This document shows, one piece after another, positions 1 to 6,953 of a DNA stretch of 64,000 bases. The position numbers were made by a program, and so were the translations under genes. The stretch covers positions 62,001-126,000 of the forward strand of contig NZ_LMRV01000066.1 of NCBI RefSeq assembly GCF_001428245.1, written 5' to 3'. Origin of the DNA: Paenibacillus sp. Soil522 (GTDB lineage Bacteria > Bacillota > Bacilli > Paenibacillales > Paenibacillaceae). The notes beneath the pieces are model-generated. The model saw only the letters and a list, made by a program, of their open reading frames with translations, was not told the DNA's origin and searched no databases. Within the stretch, counting starts at the first letter, position 1, and each line of letters opens with the position of its first letter.

Positions 1-225
1 AACAATGCTCCCGCTTATCGCTTCCCATTTCGCCTGCGCGACCTGCCAGCGGTTTTCACCAAGATGACGCAAGCCCTTCTCGAAGACAGCCTTGGTCGTG
101 TCCAAAGATACATATTTAGTAACCGCGATGATTTGAATTTCATTCCTGCTGCGTCCTGAACGCTCGCAGGCGTTCTTAATTCTCTCTTCTACGAGCTGTA
201 TTCGCTCCTCTAATGTAGATGCCAT
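1..225 (-). CDS. ylmE: YggS/PLPBP family pyridoxal-phosphate homeostasis protein (N-terminal part)
   Basis: The first 75 codons are visible; the rest lies beyond the window edge. The protein opens MASTLEERIQ and contains IIAVTKYVS followed by HLGENRWQ, typical of the YggS/YlmE TIM-barrel family, where the Lys of the AVTK motif binds PLP. The family buffers PLP and influences amino-acid pools; no enzyme reaction is established. The ATG lies 3 bp after the pgeF stop, and its ribosome site (GGGAGAGGTG) is inside the end of pgeF, so the two are translationally close. In Bacillus the same order ylmC-ylmD-ylmE precedes sepF. Family is clear; symbol follows Bacillus synteny. Confidence 0.9.
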   Translation of the reverse strand, partial: MASTLEERIQLVEERIKNACERSGRSRNEIQIIAVTKYVSLDTTKAVFEKGLRHLGENRWQVAQAKWEAISGSIV

Positions 226-228
226 GCT

Positions 229-1080
229 TCACCTCTCCCGAATCCCGATCCAACTGGCCATCCGGCCGGTTAAGCCACCTTCTTTGCGATGGGAAAAAAA
301 CAGATCCCGCCTGCATCCTGTGCAATACTCTGTTAATTCGATACGGATCGGCAAAATTCCTGCTTTTATCATAATCTGTCGGTTTATTTCTTTCAAGTCT
401 AAGTTCGCTTTGCCGTTATCGGATAGCTTAAGCATCGGTTCAGCCGCTTCACCCTGTAAACCAAGCCCCGCCAAAAGCTGCTGTACTTGGTTTATTACCG
501 GACCGTCAACCTCATAGCAGCAGCCGCCGATGGAGGGTCCTATCGCTGCGAGAAGCGCTTGAGGCTCCGATCCATAGGCGTTTATCATAGCCTGTATCGT
601 TTCTGCGGCAATTTGCTGAACCGTTCCCTTCCAACCCGCATGCGCAAGCGCAATGGCGTCATGCTCAGGATCGTAGAAGTACAGCGGTACGCAATCGGCG
701 TAAAAGGAAGCTAAAAGCACGCCAGGCACATCTGTCATAATCGCGTCACAGTCCTTCAATACATCTGTAAGTGAGGCTCTGCCCTTGCCTCTGTCAGTCT
801 CCGTAACTTGATACACGCTGTTCCCGTGCACCTGCTCGGCGCAGGTCCATGCTTCAAAGGGCCAATCGACTGCATCTGCCAATAATCGCCGGTTCGCAAT
901 AACCGATTCATCAAGATCGCCGACATGCAGTCCCATATTTAATGATGCCCAAGGGGCAGCGCTGACGCCGCCGTCCCGTCCAGTAAACCCAGACGTCAAC
1001 CGCTCATGCCGGGCATTCCATTCGGATAACAAAAAAAGCGAAGGTCCCTTCGCTGATTGTAAGTATTCAAAAGCTTCCAT
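229..1080 (-). CDS. pgeF: Peptidoglycan editing factor PgeF / YlmD, multicopper polyphenol oxidase-laccase fold
   Basis: About 283 residues, the usual size for the YfiH/YlmD family. Seen: the conserved metal-site segments YADCVPLYFYD, HAGWKGT and IGGCCYEV, whose His and Cys residues form the active site. Family members are described as purine nucleoside phosphorylase/adenosine deaminase-like enzymes and, in E. coli, as preventing misincorporation of L-Ser into muropeptides. Two in-frame ATGs occur two codons apart; the second (protein MEAFEY) is spaced about 7 nt from GAGGTGA and is chosen. It sits between ylmC and ylmE in a likely operon downstream of the sporulation sigma genes, as in Bacillus. 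Confidence 0.92.
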   Translation of the reverse strand: MEAFEYLQSAKGPSLFLLSEWNARHERLTSGFTGRDGGVSAAPWASLNMGLHVGDLDESVIANRRLLADAVDWPFEAWTCAEQVHGNSVYQVTETDRGKGRASLTDVLKDCDAIMTDVPGVLLASFYADCVPLYFYDPEHDAIALAHAGWKGTVQQIAAETIQAMINAYGSEPQALLAAIGPSIGGCCYEVDGPVINQVQQLLAGLGLQGEAAEPMLKLSDNGKANLDLKEINRQIMIKAGILPIRIELTEYCTGCRRDLFFSHRKEGGLTGRMASWIGIRER

Positions 1081-1149
1081 TTGCATTCACCTCTATTTAA
1101 AGGTTTGCGGAGCAAACCGGTCTCGCACGCATAGACACAGTTTACCGCG

Positions 1150-1431
1150 TTACGAGCGAGCGTGCAAATCATCTTCCTCTGGCCTCAGCTGCTTTGTATC
1201 ATCCAATCTAACAAGCACAACGTCCGCTCCGATCTTCACGATATTCCGCCAAGGAATAACAACCTCCGTACCGCCACCACCGAACATCCCCAAAAATTTA
1301 GTGAATTGCGGCACCACGATCGAATCAATGCGCCCCTGCCGTAGATCAAGCTCTAGATCGGTAATTTGACCTAGCTTTTTGCCGTCCACGATGTTAATAA
1401 CGTCCTTCGTCTGGAAATCAGATATTTTCAT
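1150..1431 (-). CDS. ylmC: YlmC/YmxH family PRC-barrel sporulation protein
   Basis: 93 residues forming a single PRC-barrel: KISDFQTKDVINIVDGKKLG at the start, a DLELDLRQGRID core and the hydrophobic IPWRNIVKIGADVVLVRL end. PRC-barrels often mediate protein-protein or RNA contacts; YlmC/YmxH members are linked to sporulation but have no defined biochemical role. A GGTGA site lies just before the ATG. In Bacillus ylmC follows sigG directly; here a plus-strand TetR/DUF3995 pair separates them. Confidence 0.88.
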   Translation of the reverse strand: MKISDFQTKDVINIVDGKKLGQITDLELDLRQGRIDSIVVPQFTKFLGMFGGGGTEVVIPWRNIVKIGADVVLVRLDDTKQLRPEEDDLHARS

Positions 1432-1558
1432 TTCCGTTCACCACTTTTCAAGTAGAGTGATCGTCCGTTTGTCTCTCCTATAACTATATGAGCGATTCGC
1501 CCAAAATGTCCTTCTTATCGAAAAAACGAACCGCACAAATCGGAATGTGAAATGTTTA

Positions 1559-1574
1559 TGTACGCTTGCGTACA
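1559..1574. promoter_or_regulatory. Palindromic operator 1 of the TetR gene
   Basis: Perfect inverted repeat TGTACG-CTTG-CGTACA, flanked by TTTA and ATA. An almost identical palindrome begins 52 bp downstream (about five helical turns), with the same flanks. It abuts the putative -35 element of the downstream regulator gene. Inference: TetR autoregulatory operator. Confidence 0.7.
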
Positions 1575-1578
1575 ATAC

Positions 1579-1607
1579 TTTCCAACTCCGTTCATCTATG
1601 CTATGAT
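1579..1607 (+). promoter_or_regulatory. Putative SigA promoter of the TetR gene
   Basis: TTTCCA, 17-bp spacer, TATGAT. The predicted start point falls within the second palindrome, so a repressor bound at both palindromes would bracket the promoter. The -35 is a weak match, so the exact hexamer is uncertain. Confidence 0.5.
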
Positions 1608-1610
1608 TTA

Positions 1611-1626
1611 TGTACGGTAACGTACA
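1611..1626. promoter_or_regulatory. Palindromic operator 2 of the TetR gene
   Basis: Perfect inverted repeat TGTACG-GTAA-CGTACA with the same TTTA/ATA flanks as operator 1; only the four central bases differ. It covers the predicted transcription start, the classical position for steric repression. Confidence 0.7.
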
Positions 1627-1665
1627 ATAAAATTCAAATTTCAAAAAGAGCTGCAAGGAGGTATC

Positions 1666-2235
1666 ATGCCAAAAATCGTCGCAACGGAGCTCGATTGGGT
1701 CAAGCTCGGTCTACAAATATTTGCTGAAGGAGGAGTCGATGCTCTAGTCGTCGAGCAGCTTGCCAAACAGCTCGGAAGCAGTAAAACCAGCTTTTACTGG
1801 TATTTCAAAAACCGTTCCTTGTTTGTAAATCGCATCATTGACTATTGGCACGAACAGACAACCGTCTCGATCATCACTCACATTCAGCAGCATCAAGCTG
1901 CGGAGCCAAAACAGAAGGTAAGGCAATTGCTTTCCGTCATGTTCAGTTCGAATGAAGGTAAAGATTTTATTTATCACCTGCGTAAATTAGGGACAGCCGA
2001 GTCTACCTATGCGGAGCTCTTAATTCAAATCGAGCAGCAACGTTTAGACTATATGAGCGGCTTACTGATGCATTGCGGCTTAATAGCTGAAGACGCACGC
2101 AGCGCCTCAGGGCTAATTTATAATTATTATTTGGGATGGTATGAACGTAACAAGTATAGCGCGCTTTCGATCCAGGAGGCGGAGAAGCAGGCCGATCAGC
2201 TGATGTCATTTATTAGAATAAATCATGTACCGTAA
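1666..2235 (+). CDS. TetR/AcrR family transcriptional regulator
   Basis: 189 residues, standard TetR size. The N-terminal 50 residues form the TetR helix-turn-helix: a helix with GLQIFAEGGVDALVVEQLA, then LGSSKTSFYWYFKNRSLF, the recognition-helix signature. The remaining part is a helical ligand/dimer domain of no recognisable specificity. AAGGAGG precedes the ATG. It is followed 14 bp later by a DUF3995 membrane protein and is the plus-strand insertion between ylmC and sigG. Two matched palindromes around its promoter argue for autorepression. Ligand unknown; the neighbouring membrane protein is the most likely co-regulated gene. Confidence 0.9.
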   Translation: MPKIVATELDWVKLGLQIFAEGGVDALVVEQLAKQLGSSKTSFYWYFKNRSLFVNRIIDYWHEQTTVSIITHIQQHQAAEPKQKVRQLLSVMFSSNEGKDFIYHLRKLGTAESTYAELLIQIEQQRLDYMSGLLMHCGLIAEDARSASGLIYNYYLGWYERNKYSALSIQEAEKQADQLMSFIRINHVP

Positions 2236-2249
2236 CGGAGGGGTTTAGG

Positions 2250-2678
2250 ATGCAGGTGGTATTAGCAGCTATAGTTGGTTTGGTGCTGTTTCTCGTTGGC
2301 TGTATTCATGTTTATTGGCTGCTTGGCGGACGCGGCGGCCTCGCAATTGCTGTACCTACAAGAAGTAATACGAAGCAGCCTTTTTTCAAACCGCGGCGGC
2401 CTGAAATCGCTGCTGTCATTCTCATTTTTTGGGGTGTTGCGGCCCTTCTTCTCATGTTTGCCGACATTATTCCGACAATCGGGCCGTCATGGCTGCCTGC
2501 CTTCACAGGCTGGGCGCTTGCTGTTATATTTCTATTGCGAGCGGTCGGAGAATTTAGAGCGATCGGTCTTTTCAAGATCATTCGGAATACCCCTTTCGGA
2601 CGTATGGATACGATTTTTTATTCTCCTCTCTGCCTCGTTCTCTGCGGCTTAACCACCTGGATGATGGTAATCGCATAA
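2250..2678 (+). CDS. DUF3995-like small integral membrane protein
   Basis: 142 residues with four predicted membrane segments: residues 5-27, about 52-72, 80-97 and 120-140. The pattern of an N-terminal hydrophobic helix, a short loop with FFKPRRPEIAAVILIFWGVAA, and a conserved FRAIGLFK-x-FGRMDTIFYSPLCL stretch fits the DUF3995 family, whose function is unknown. It starts 14 bp after the tetR stop behind GGAGG, so the two are probably cotranscribed, and a terminator follows. Efflux, permeability or stress roles would be guesses. Confidence 0.8.
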   Translation: MQVVLAAIVGLVLFLVGCIHVYWLLGGRGGLAIAVPTRSNTKQPFFKPRRPEIAAVILIFWGVAALLLMFADIIPTIGPSWLPAFTGWALAVIFLLRAVGEFRAIGLFKIIRNTPFGRMDTIFYSPLCLVLCGLTTWMMVIA

Positions 2679-2691
2679 GTAATTGCATAAT

Positions 2692-2719
2692 AAAAACGGT
2701 GCCTCGCGGCACCGTTTTT
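2692..2719. terminator. Bidirectional intrinsic terminator between DUF3995 gene and sigG
   Basis: 12-bp perfect stem (AAAAACGGTGCC / GGCACCGTTTTT) with a 4-nt TCGC loop; A- and T-runs let it serve both converging genes. Confidence 0.92.
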
Positions 2720-3501
2720 CATGTTTTAACATGCTTTTGCATTTGTTGTATGGCTGATTTTTCTAAACGCGACACCTGTGCCTGTGAGATGCCGATTTCA
2801 TCGGCTACCTCCATTTGTGTTTTGCCTTCAAAGAAACGCATGGACAAAATCATTTTTTCCCGGTCATTCAGCTTGTGCATCGCTTCCCGAAGCGCTATTT
2901 CTTCGATCCACGATACGTCCTTGTTCCGCTCGTCGCTAATTTGATCCATGACATAGATCGGATCGCCGCCGTCATGGTAGATTGGTTCAAACAAAGAAAC
3001 CGGGTCTTGAATCGCATCCAGTGCAAAAACAACATCTTCCTTTGGAACATTCAACGCTTCCGATATTTCGAAAATCGTCGGCTCCCGTGAATTTTTGTTC
3101 GTCAAGCTATCCCTTACTTGAAGCGCCTTATAGGCGATGTCCCTCAAGCTGCGCGATACGCGTATCGGGTTGTTGTCTCGTAAGTAACGGCGTATTTCTC
3201 CGATAATCATCGGTACGGCATAGGTGGAAAATTTGACATTTTGGCCAAGATCGAAATTATCTATCGCCTTCATAAGTCCGATGCAGCCGACCTGGAACAG
3301 GTCGTCCACAAACTCTCCCCTATTGTTAAACCGTTGTATAACGCTTAGCACAAGCCGTAAGTTGCCGTTTACTAATTTCTCTCTTGCTGCCCACTCGTTG
3401 CGGGTTTGCAATGCCGTAAACAATTCTCTCATTTCGACATTATTTAGGACAGGCAGTTTCGCGGTATCCACTCCACAGATCTCGACTTTATTTCGGGTCA
3501 A
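2719..3501 (-). CDS. sigG: RNA polymerase sporulation sigma factor SigG (forespore-late)
   Basis: 260 residues from a TTG start that lies 8 nt behind GGGAGG; this start yields the family N-terminus TRNKVEICGVDTAKLPVL, whereas the longer reading frame adds 30 non-conserved residues. Region 2 carries VDDLFQVGCIGLMKAID and FSTYAVPMIIGEIRRYLRD, region 3 SRSLRDIAYKAL, and region 4 the helix-turn-helix KTQMEVADEIGISQAQVSRLE. SigG directs late forespore transcription after engulfment. It follows sigE by about 100 bp, the universal spoIIGA-sigE-sigG order. The N-terminal motif also contacts anti-sigma factor SpoIIAB in Bacillus. Confidence 0.97.
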   Translation of the reverse strand: MTRNKVEICGVDTAKLPVLNNVEMRELFTALQTRNEWAAREKLVNGNLRLVLSVIQRFNNRGEFVDDLFQVGCIGLMKAIDNFDLGQNVKFSTYAVPMIIGEIRRYLRDNNPIRVSRSLRDIAYKALQVRDSLTNKNSREPTIFEISEALNVPKEDVVFALDAIQDPVSLFEPIYHDGGDPIYVMDQISDERNKDVSWIEEIALREAMHKLNDREKMILSMRFFEGKTQMEVADEIGISQAQVSRLEKSAIQQMQKHVKT

Positions 3502-3534
3502 CGTGATTACCTCCCAAGGAGAAACATTACTGTA

Positions 3535-3563
3535 CATTATCTCCTTGAGAGGTCTTTTTATTC
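3535..3563 (-). promoter_or_regulatory. sigG: Possible SigF/SigG-type promoter of sigG
   Basis: On the minus strand GAATA, a 17-bp spacer and GATAATG resemble the forespore sigma consensus (GHATR, about 18 bp, CATDMTA), just upstream of sigG. In Bacillus sigG has its own SigF/SigG promoter here. The -10 matches only partly, so this is tentative. Confidence 0.35.
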
Positions 3564-3604
3564 CTATTGCGACATCGTTCGACAACAGCAAGCAGGATAA
3601 GGCG

Positions 3605-4327
3605 TTACACCATTTTGTTAAATTCTTTGCGAAGCCTTTTTATAATCCGCTTCTCCAGCCGTGAAATATACGATTGCGAAATGCCGAGAAGGTCAGCGAC
3701 ATCCTTTTGCGTTTTCTCTTCGCCGTCCGCAAGCCCGAATCGAAGCTCCATAATTATACGCTCACGTTCGGACAGCTTATCAAGCGCTTTATGAAGCAGC
3801 TTTCGGTCAACCTGTTCTTCAATATTACGGTAAATCGTATCATTTTCGGTTCCGAGTACGTCAGATAAAAGAAGCTCATTTCCGTCCCAATCGATGTTTA
3901 GCGGTTCGTCGAACGATACTTCCGTTCGTGTCTTGCTGTTACGGCGCAAATACATCAATATTTCGTTTTCGATACAACGCGAGGCATAGGTCGCAAGCTT
4001 AATCTTCTTTTCAGGATCAAACGTGTTGACCGCCTTAATAAGTCCAATCGCGCCAATCGATACGAGATCTTCAATATGAATGCCGGTATTTTCAAACTTA
4101 CGGGCAATGTAAACGACGAGCCTTAAATTGCGTTCGATAAGCATCGCGCGTATGGCTGTATCTCCGGTGGGAAGCTTTTCCAGCAAATATTCTTCCTCTT
4201 CGCGGGTTAAAGGAGGTGGAAGCGCTTCACTGCCACCGATATAATAAATCTCTTCGCTTTTTAATCCGAATAAAAACATTACACGATAATAATATAACTG
4301 AAGGATTAGTTTATACTTGACGAGCAT
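3605..4327 (-). CDS. sigE: RNA polymerase sporulation sigma factor SigE precursor (mother-cell early)
   Basis: 240 residues. The ATG giving [10 protein letters not shown] lies 10 nt behind AGGAGG; an in-frame ATG three codons earlier is too close to that site. The amphipathic, membrane-associating pro-sequence of about 27 residues precedes [12 protein letters not shown], where SpoIIGA cleaves to release active SigE. Region 2 shows [20 protein letters not shown] and [18 protein letters not shown]; region 4 shows [21 protein letters not shown]. Controls early mother-cell gene expression. Immediately downstream of spoIIGA, its activating protease, with which it is cotranscribed. Confidence 0.97.
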   Translation of the reverse strand: MLVKYKLILQLYYYRVMFLFGLKSEEIYYIGGSEALPPPLTREEEEYLLEKLPTGDTAIRAMLIERNLRLVVYIARKFENTGIHIEDLVSIGAIGLIKAVNTFDPEKKIKLATYASRCIENEILMYLRRNSKTRTEVSFDEPLNIDWDGNELLLSDVLGTENDTIYRNIEEQVDRKLLHKALDKLSERERIIMELRFGLADGEEKTQKDVADLLGISQSYISRLEKRIIKRLRKEFNKMV

Positions 4328-4365
4328 GTGGCCCATCCCTCCTCGTTTGTATATGCATACGTTCT

Positions 4366-5283
4366 TTACTGTTGAACCATAGACGGATGGATAATAGCTC
4401 GATATGCCCCATCAGACGTAAGCTTTCCGCCGTCAAGCCCGATAAGCACCTTCCGCGTTTCAAAAACTTGTCCCTCCCTAGTTATCTCAACGGCATCCGG
4501 CTTTATCGCTAGCATGAACTGTGACCCTCGGTTGACACCTCTGAATGGAACAAGGCGGAGCCGGTCTTGCCATATAAAAGGCTCTTCATCCATTCCCGCC
4601 ACAAGACGATCTACTTGTGCATCCCGTATGCTATTCAACCACGATTCGGGCAAATCATCTTTCCATAAAGCAGCTTCCATCACCATAACCGGCGTCCGTG
4701 TTAACGGATCATAAAGCTGGTTACCGGTATCGATCAGGCCAATACAGGTTTGAATACATTGTCCAATTGTAATTTTAACCTCAGCCAAATGAGTTTGCAC
4801 CAGCTCCCGTTCTCGTTTTTGCGTCAATACGGTACGGTATATATACAGTCCGATACAGAACGCAGCAATTAAATAAAACAGTCCCATCTTTAGCTCCACG
4901 TGCATGCTGCCATTCACGAACGTAACCGTCCTCCAAACCTTTCCGGACCCTTGCATAAATAAATAATAAAGCCCAAGCACAGCACCGGCAGCAACAAAAT
5001 TGACCGCATAGAACGCCGCGACATTCCTTATAAAATGTTGGATAGACGCGAAGCCAAAAGCAATCCACACCATCAAGAGCGACATTCCGATTTTTACCAG
5101 TAACGTGAATAAAAAAGATAATTGTGGAAAAAGCATCAAAACGACATAACATGCTCCGACAGCAGAAGCCGCTAACACCCGCCAAGGACGTGGTTTCAGA
5201 TGACGGGCCCATGCGGAAGTTAATAGAATAGCACCGTCAACGAGCAGCTCTCGCAAAAACATAACATCCACATAAATAGCCAC
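4366..5283 (-). CDS. spoIIGA: SpoIIGA, membrane aspartic protease that processes pro-SigE
   Basis: About 305 residues. The N-terminal half holds roughly five membrane segments; the C-terminal half is the aspartic-protease-like domain with [20 protein letters not shown], in which the Asp (about residue 185) is the catalytic one. [15 protein letters not shown] and [13 protein letters not shown] match the conserved end. In sporulation it localises to the septum and is activated by forespore SpoIIR. Start: a GTG adjacent to the ribosome site encodes three extra residues; the next GTG, 8 nt from AGGAAGG and giving AIYVDV, matches the family N-terminus and is preferred. Precedes sigE by about 40 bp. 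Confidence 0.95.
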   Translation of the reverse strand: MAIYVDVMFLRELLVDGAILLTSAWARHLKPRPWRVLAASAVGACYVVLMLFPQLSFLFTLLVKIGMSLLMVWIAFGFASIQHFIRNVAAFYAVNFVAAGAVLGLYYLFMQGSGKVWRTVTFVNGSMHVELKMGLFYLIAAFCIGLYIYRTVLTQKRERELVQTHLAEVKITIGQCIQTCIGLIDTGNQLYDPLTRTPVMVMEAALWKDDLPESWLNSIRDAQVDRLVAGMDEEPFIWQDRLRLVPFRGVNRGSQFMLAIKPDAVEITREGQVFETRKVLIGLDGGKLTSDGAYRAIIHPSMVQQ

Positions 5284-5354
5284 TTCGGTCACCTTCCTGC
5301 GACTGGCGGATAAACGGGCCTGCAGCCGGCACCCGGGGGGGAACGATTGAGACT

Positions 5355-5387
5355 AGTATATTAAAATCCTATTTCAAAGTCTGTCTA
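5355..5387 (-). promoter_or_regulatory. spoIIGA: Candidate Spo0A-dependent spoIIG promoter with long spacer
   Basis: Minus strand: TAGACA, 21-bp spacer, TATACT, about 70 bp before spoIIGA. In Bacillus subtilis the spoIIG promoter has near-consensus SigA hexamers with an over-long 22-bp spacer and needs Spo0A; the bases following the -35 here (GACTTT) also look like that promoter from memory. A 0A-box-like TTGTCGA lies further upstream at 5414-5420. Location and architecture support the call; Spo0A dependence is inferred. Confidence 0.55.
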
Positions 5388-5501
5388 TTCATGACGGCAT
5401 GAGGTATCTTTTTTTGTCGAGTAGGAGTATAAAAACCGCCAAGCCTTTAACTGCTATTTAAGCTGTGAACTTCATGTCATGTCTGTACCGTTGTTTGCTC
5501 C

Positions 5502-5530
5502 TTGCCCATCATTTGGAAATAGAGTATGAT
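5502..5530 (+). promoter_or_regulatory. SigA-type promoter upstream of the DUF559-like nuclease gene
   Basis: TTGCCC, exactly 17 bp, TATGAT. The predicted start near 5537 is followed after about 25 nt by an intrinsic terminator hairpin and then by the ribosome site of the nuclease gene, so readthrough would be required for expression. Confidence 0.7.
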
Positions 5531-5560
5531 ACAAAATATATAAGTAAAGCTGTGAAGCAC

Positions 5561-5602
5561 ACCGCTTACTCGGGATCGTACCCGTAGTATGCGGTTTTTT
5601 TA
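5561..5602 (+). terminator. Intrinsic terminator/attenuator in the nuclease gene leader
   Basis: A roughly 14-bp stem with one mismatch and a bulge (ACCGC-TTACTCGGG / CCCGTAGTAT-GCGGT) followed by seven T residues. It lies between the promoter and the start codon of the downstream gene rather than after a gene, so it could be an attenuator or the end of a short leader RNA of about 65 nt. Confidence 0.75.
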
Positions 5603-5616
5603 TTTTCTGGAGGAGG

Positions 5617-6309
5617 TTGATTCATCTGTCGTTTCAAGCGTCTTACGAAAGTTGGCTGGAGATGCATCTTAAGAAACGTAAGGGAGAGAGCAAACGAAGG
5701 CTGGAGCAAGGACACGCACATGCCGAAAAACTGTTTTTAGAGAAGGTTTGGTATCCGGCCTTTCATGAGCTGGACGGTTTGTATCCGGAATATGAGGTTG
5801 ACGACTTCCGTGATGGCATTCGATTTTTGGATTTTGCCTATTTAAAAGCTGGCTTGCGGCTCGCAATCGAAATTGACGGCTTCCGTACTCATTCCTCCGA
5901 AGTAACTCGCTGGCAGTTTTCTGATTCCTTAATGCGCCAAAACCATCTCGTGCTCGATGGTTGGAAAATATTACGTTTTTCCTATGACGATTTAAAAGAG
6001 AAGCCGCGCATGTGCCAACAGCTTCTCCAGCAATTTATGGGCAGAAGCTTACATGGAAAAAAGAAGGAATCCAGTGCGGAGGAATTTCTGCAGCTGGAAA
6101 TATTAAAGCATGCGTCTCTTCTAAAGCATCATATCCGTCCATCCGATGTTATCGGGCTTTTAAAAATTAAAAAACGAGAAGCCCAAAAGCTGCTGCACAG
6201 TATGGTTTCGAAACAAATGCTGCTCCCAGCGGGCAACGGTACGATAAGAATAAGATGCTACAAAATAAATCGTGAGAAGCTGCATGCTGCTTGGGATTCT
6301 TCACGTTAG
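5617..6309 (+). CDS. DUF559/Vsr-like PD-(D/E)XK endonuclease domain protein
   Basis: About 228-231 residues. Residues 60-125 carry the DUF559/very-short-patch-repair-like core: D72 in RFLDFAYL, then E85-x-D87 in IEIDGFRTH, an acidic/Arg segment DSLMRQN and GWKILRFSYDDL. These fit the PD-(D/E)XK fold with the variant last residue seen in that family. Residues 155-225 look like a winged helix (SDVIGLLKIKKREAQKLLHSM), so sequence-specific DNA binding is possible. The start is uncertain: TTG touches GGAGGAGG, while a CTG 9 nt downstream is better spaced; neither is ATG. Plus-strand gene in an otherwise minus-strand cluster, beside a palindromic repeat array. Target unknown; single-protein housekeeping nuclease is the alternative. 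Confidence 0.72.
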   Translation: MIHLSFQASYESWLEMHLKKRKGESKRRLEQGHAHAEKLFLEKVWYPAFHELDGLYPEYEVDDFRDGIRFLDFAYLKAGLRLAIEIDGFRTHSSEVTRWQFSDSLMRQNHLVLDGWKILRFSYDDLKEKPRMCQQLLQQFMGRSLHGKKKESSAEEFLQLEILKHASLLKHHIRPSDVIGLLKIKKREAQKLLHSMVSKQMLLPAGNGTIRIRCYKINREKLHAAWDSSR

Positions 6310-6374
6310 CTAGCGCGTTAGTAAGCGGTTAGGTTTGCTGGCTGCTCGAACACGGTTATATGCTGCATCTAGCA

Positions 6375-6894
6375 TGTAAGCACACCCTATTGCTTACACG
6401 CAGCTTTCTCAGGCTATTTTCTCGCTGTAAGCACCTATGCGTGTTTATAATGACATTTCTACCTTGCTCATACGATGATTCCTGCCTGTAAGCACATACT
6501 GGTGCTTACAAACAGCTTACTTAGACTATTTTCTCGCTATAAGCACCTATGCGTGCTTACAGCGACTCTTACGCCCTGCTCATACTCTGACCATACTCTA
6601 TAGGCATACAGCGGTGCTTACAGGCAGCTTACTCAGGCTATTTTCTCGCTATAAGCACCTATGCGCGCTTACAGCGACTCTTTCGCCTTCTCATACTCTG
6701 ACCCTATCTTTAAGCACCCAACGGTGCTTACAGGCAGCTTACTCAGGCTATTTACTCGCTGTAAGCACCTATGCGTATTTATAACGACATTTCTGCCTTG
6801 CTCATACGATGATTCCTGTCTTAAGCACACACTGATGCTTACAAGCAGCTTACTTAGACTATTTTCTCGCTGTAAGCACCTATATGTGCTTACG
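6375..6894. repeat. Tandem array of five ~111-bp units, each with two palindromes
   Basis: Two palindromes alternate. Type A (TAAGCAC...GTGCTTACA) begins at 6377, 6489, 6601, 6711 and 6822; type B (TAAGCACCTATGCGTGCTTA) begins at 6428, 6540, 6652, 6762 and 6873. A-to-B distance is 51 bp in every unit and unit length is 110-112 bp. Type B can form a 12-bp stem (CGCTRTAAGCAC / GTGCTTACAGCG, one mismatch) with a 6-nt loop. The spacer after B exists in two versions: copies 1 and 4 are alike, and copies 2 and 3 are alike, implying duplication of multi-unit blocks. A3 is partly decayed. The stretch fills the gap between the nuclease gene and the ftsZ terminator and encodes no convincing protein. 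Confidence 0.93.
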
Positions 6895-6908
6895 GCTCCT
6901 CAATCAGC

Positions 6909-6936
6909 AAAAAACCTCACCAATTAACTGGTGAGG
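6909..6936 (-). terminator. ftsZ: ftsZ terminator
   Basis: Minus strand: 8-bp stem CCTCACCA / TGGTGAGG with a 6-nt loop and a T-run, 17 bp behind the ftsZ stop. It also ends the palindrome array on this side. Confidence 0.9.
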
Positions 6937-6953
6937 CGGGATTAGTAAAAGAT

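Noticed and set aside
229-517. Plus-strand frames overlapping pgeF and other minus-strand genes
   Set aside because: Shadow frames: no ribosome sites, no family motifs, full overlap with conserved genes.
2224-2239. Third TetR palindrome before the DUF3995 gene
   Set aside because: Only about 12 of 16 bases agree and symmetry is lost; it is mostly coding sequence plus ribosome site.
6661-6927. 88-residue plus-strand open frame inside the palindrome array
   Set aside because: It is a translation of the repeat (it repeats LLRLFxRCKHL) without a ribosome site.
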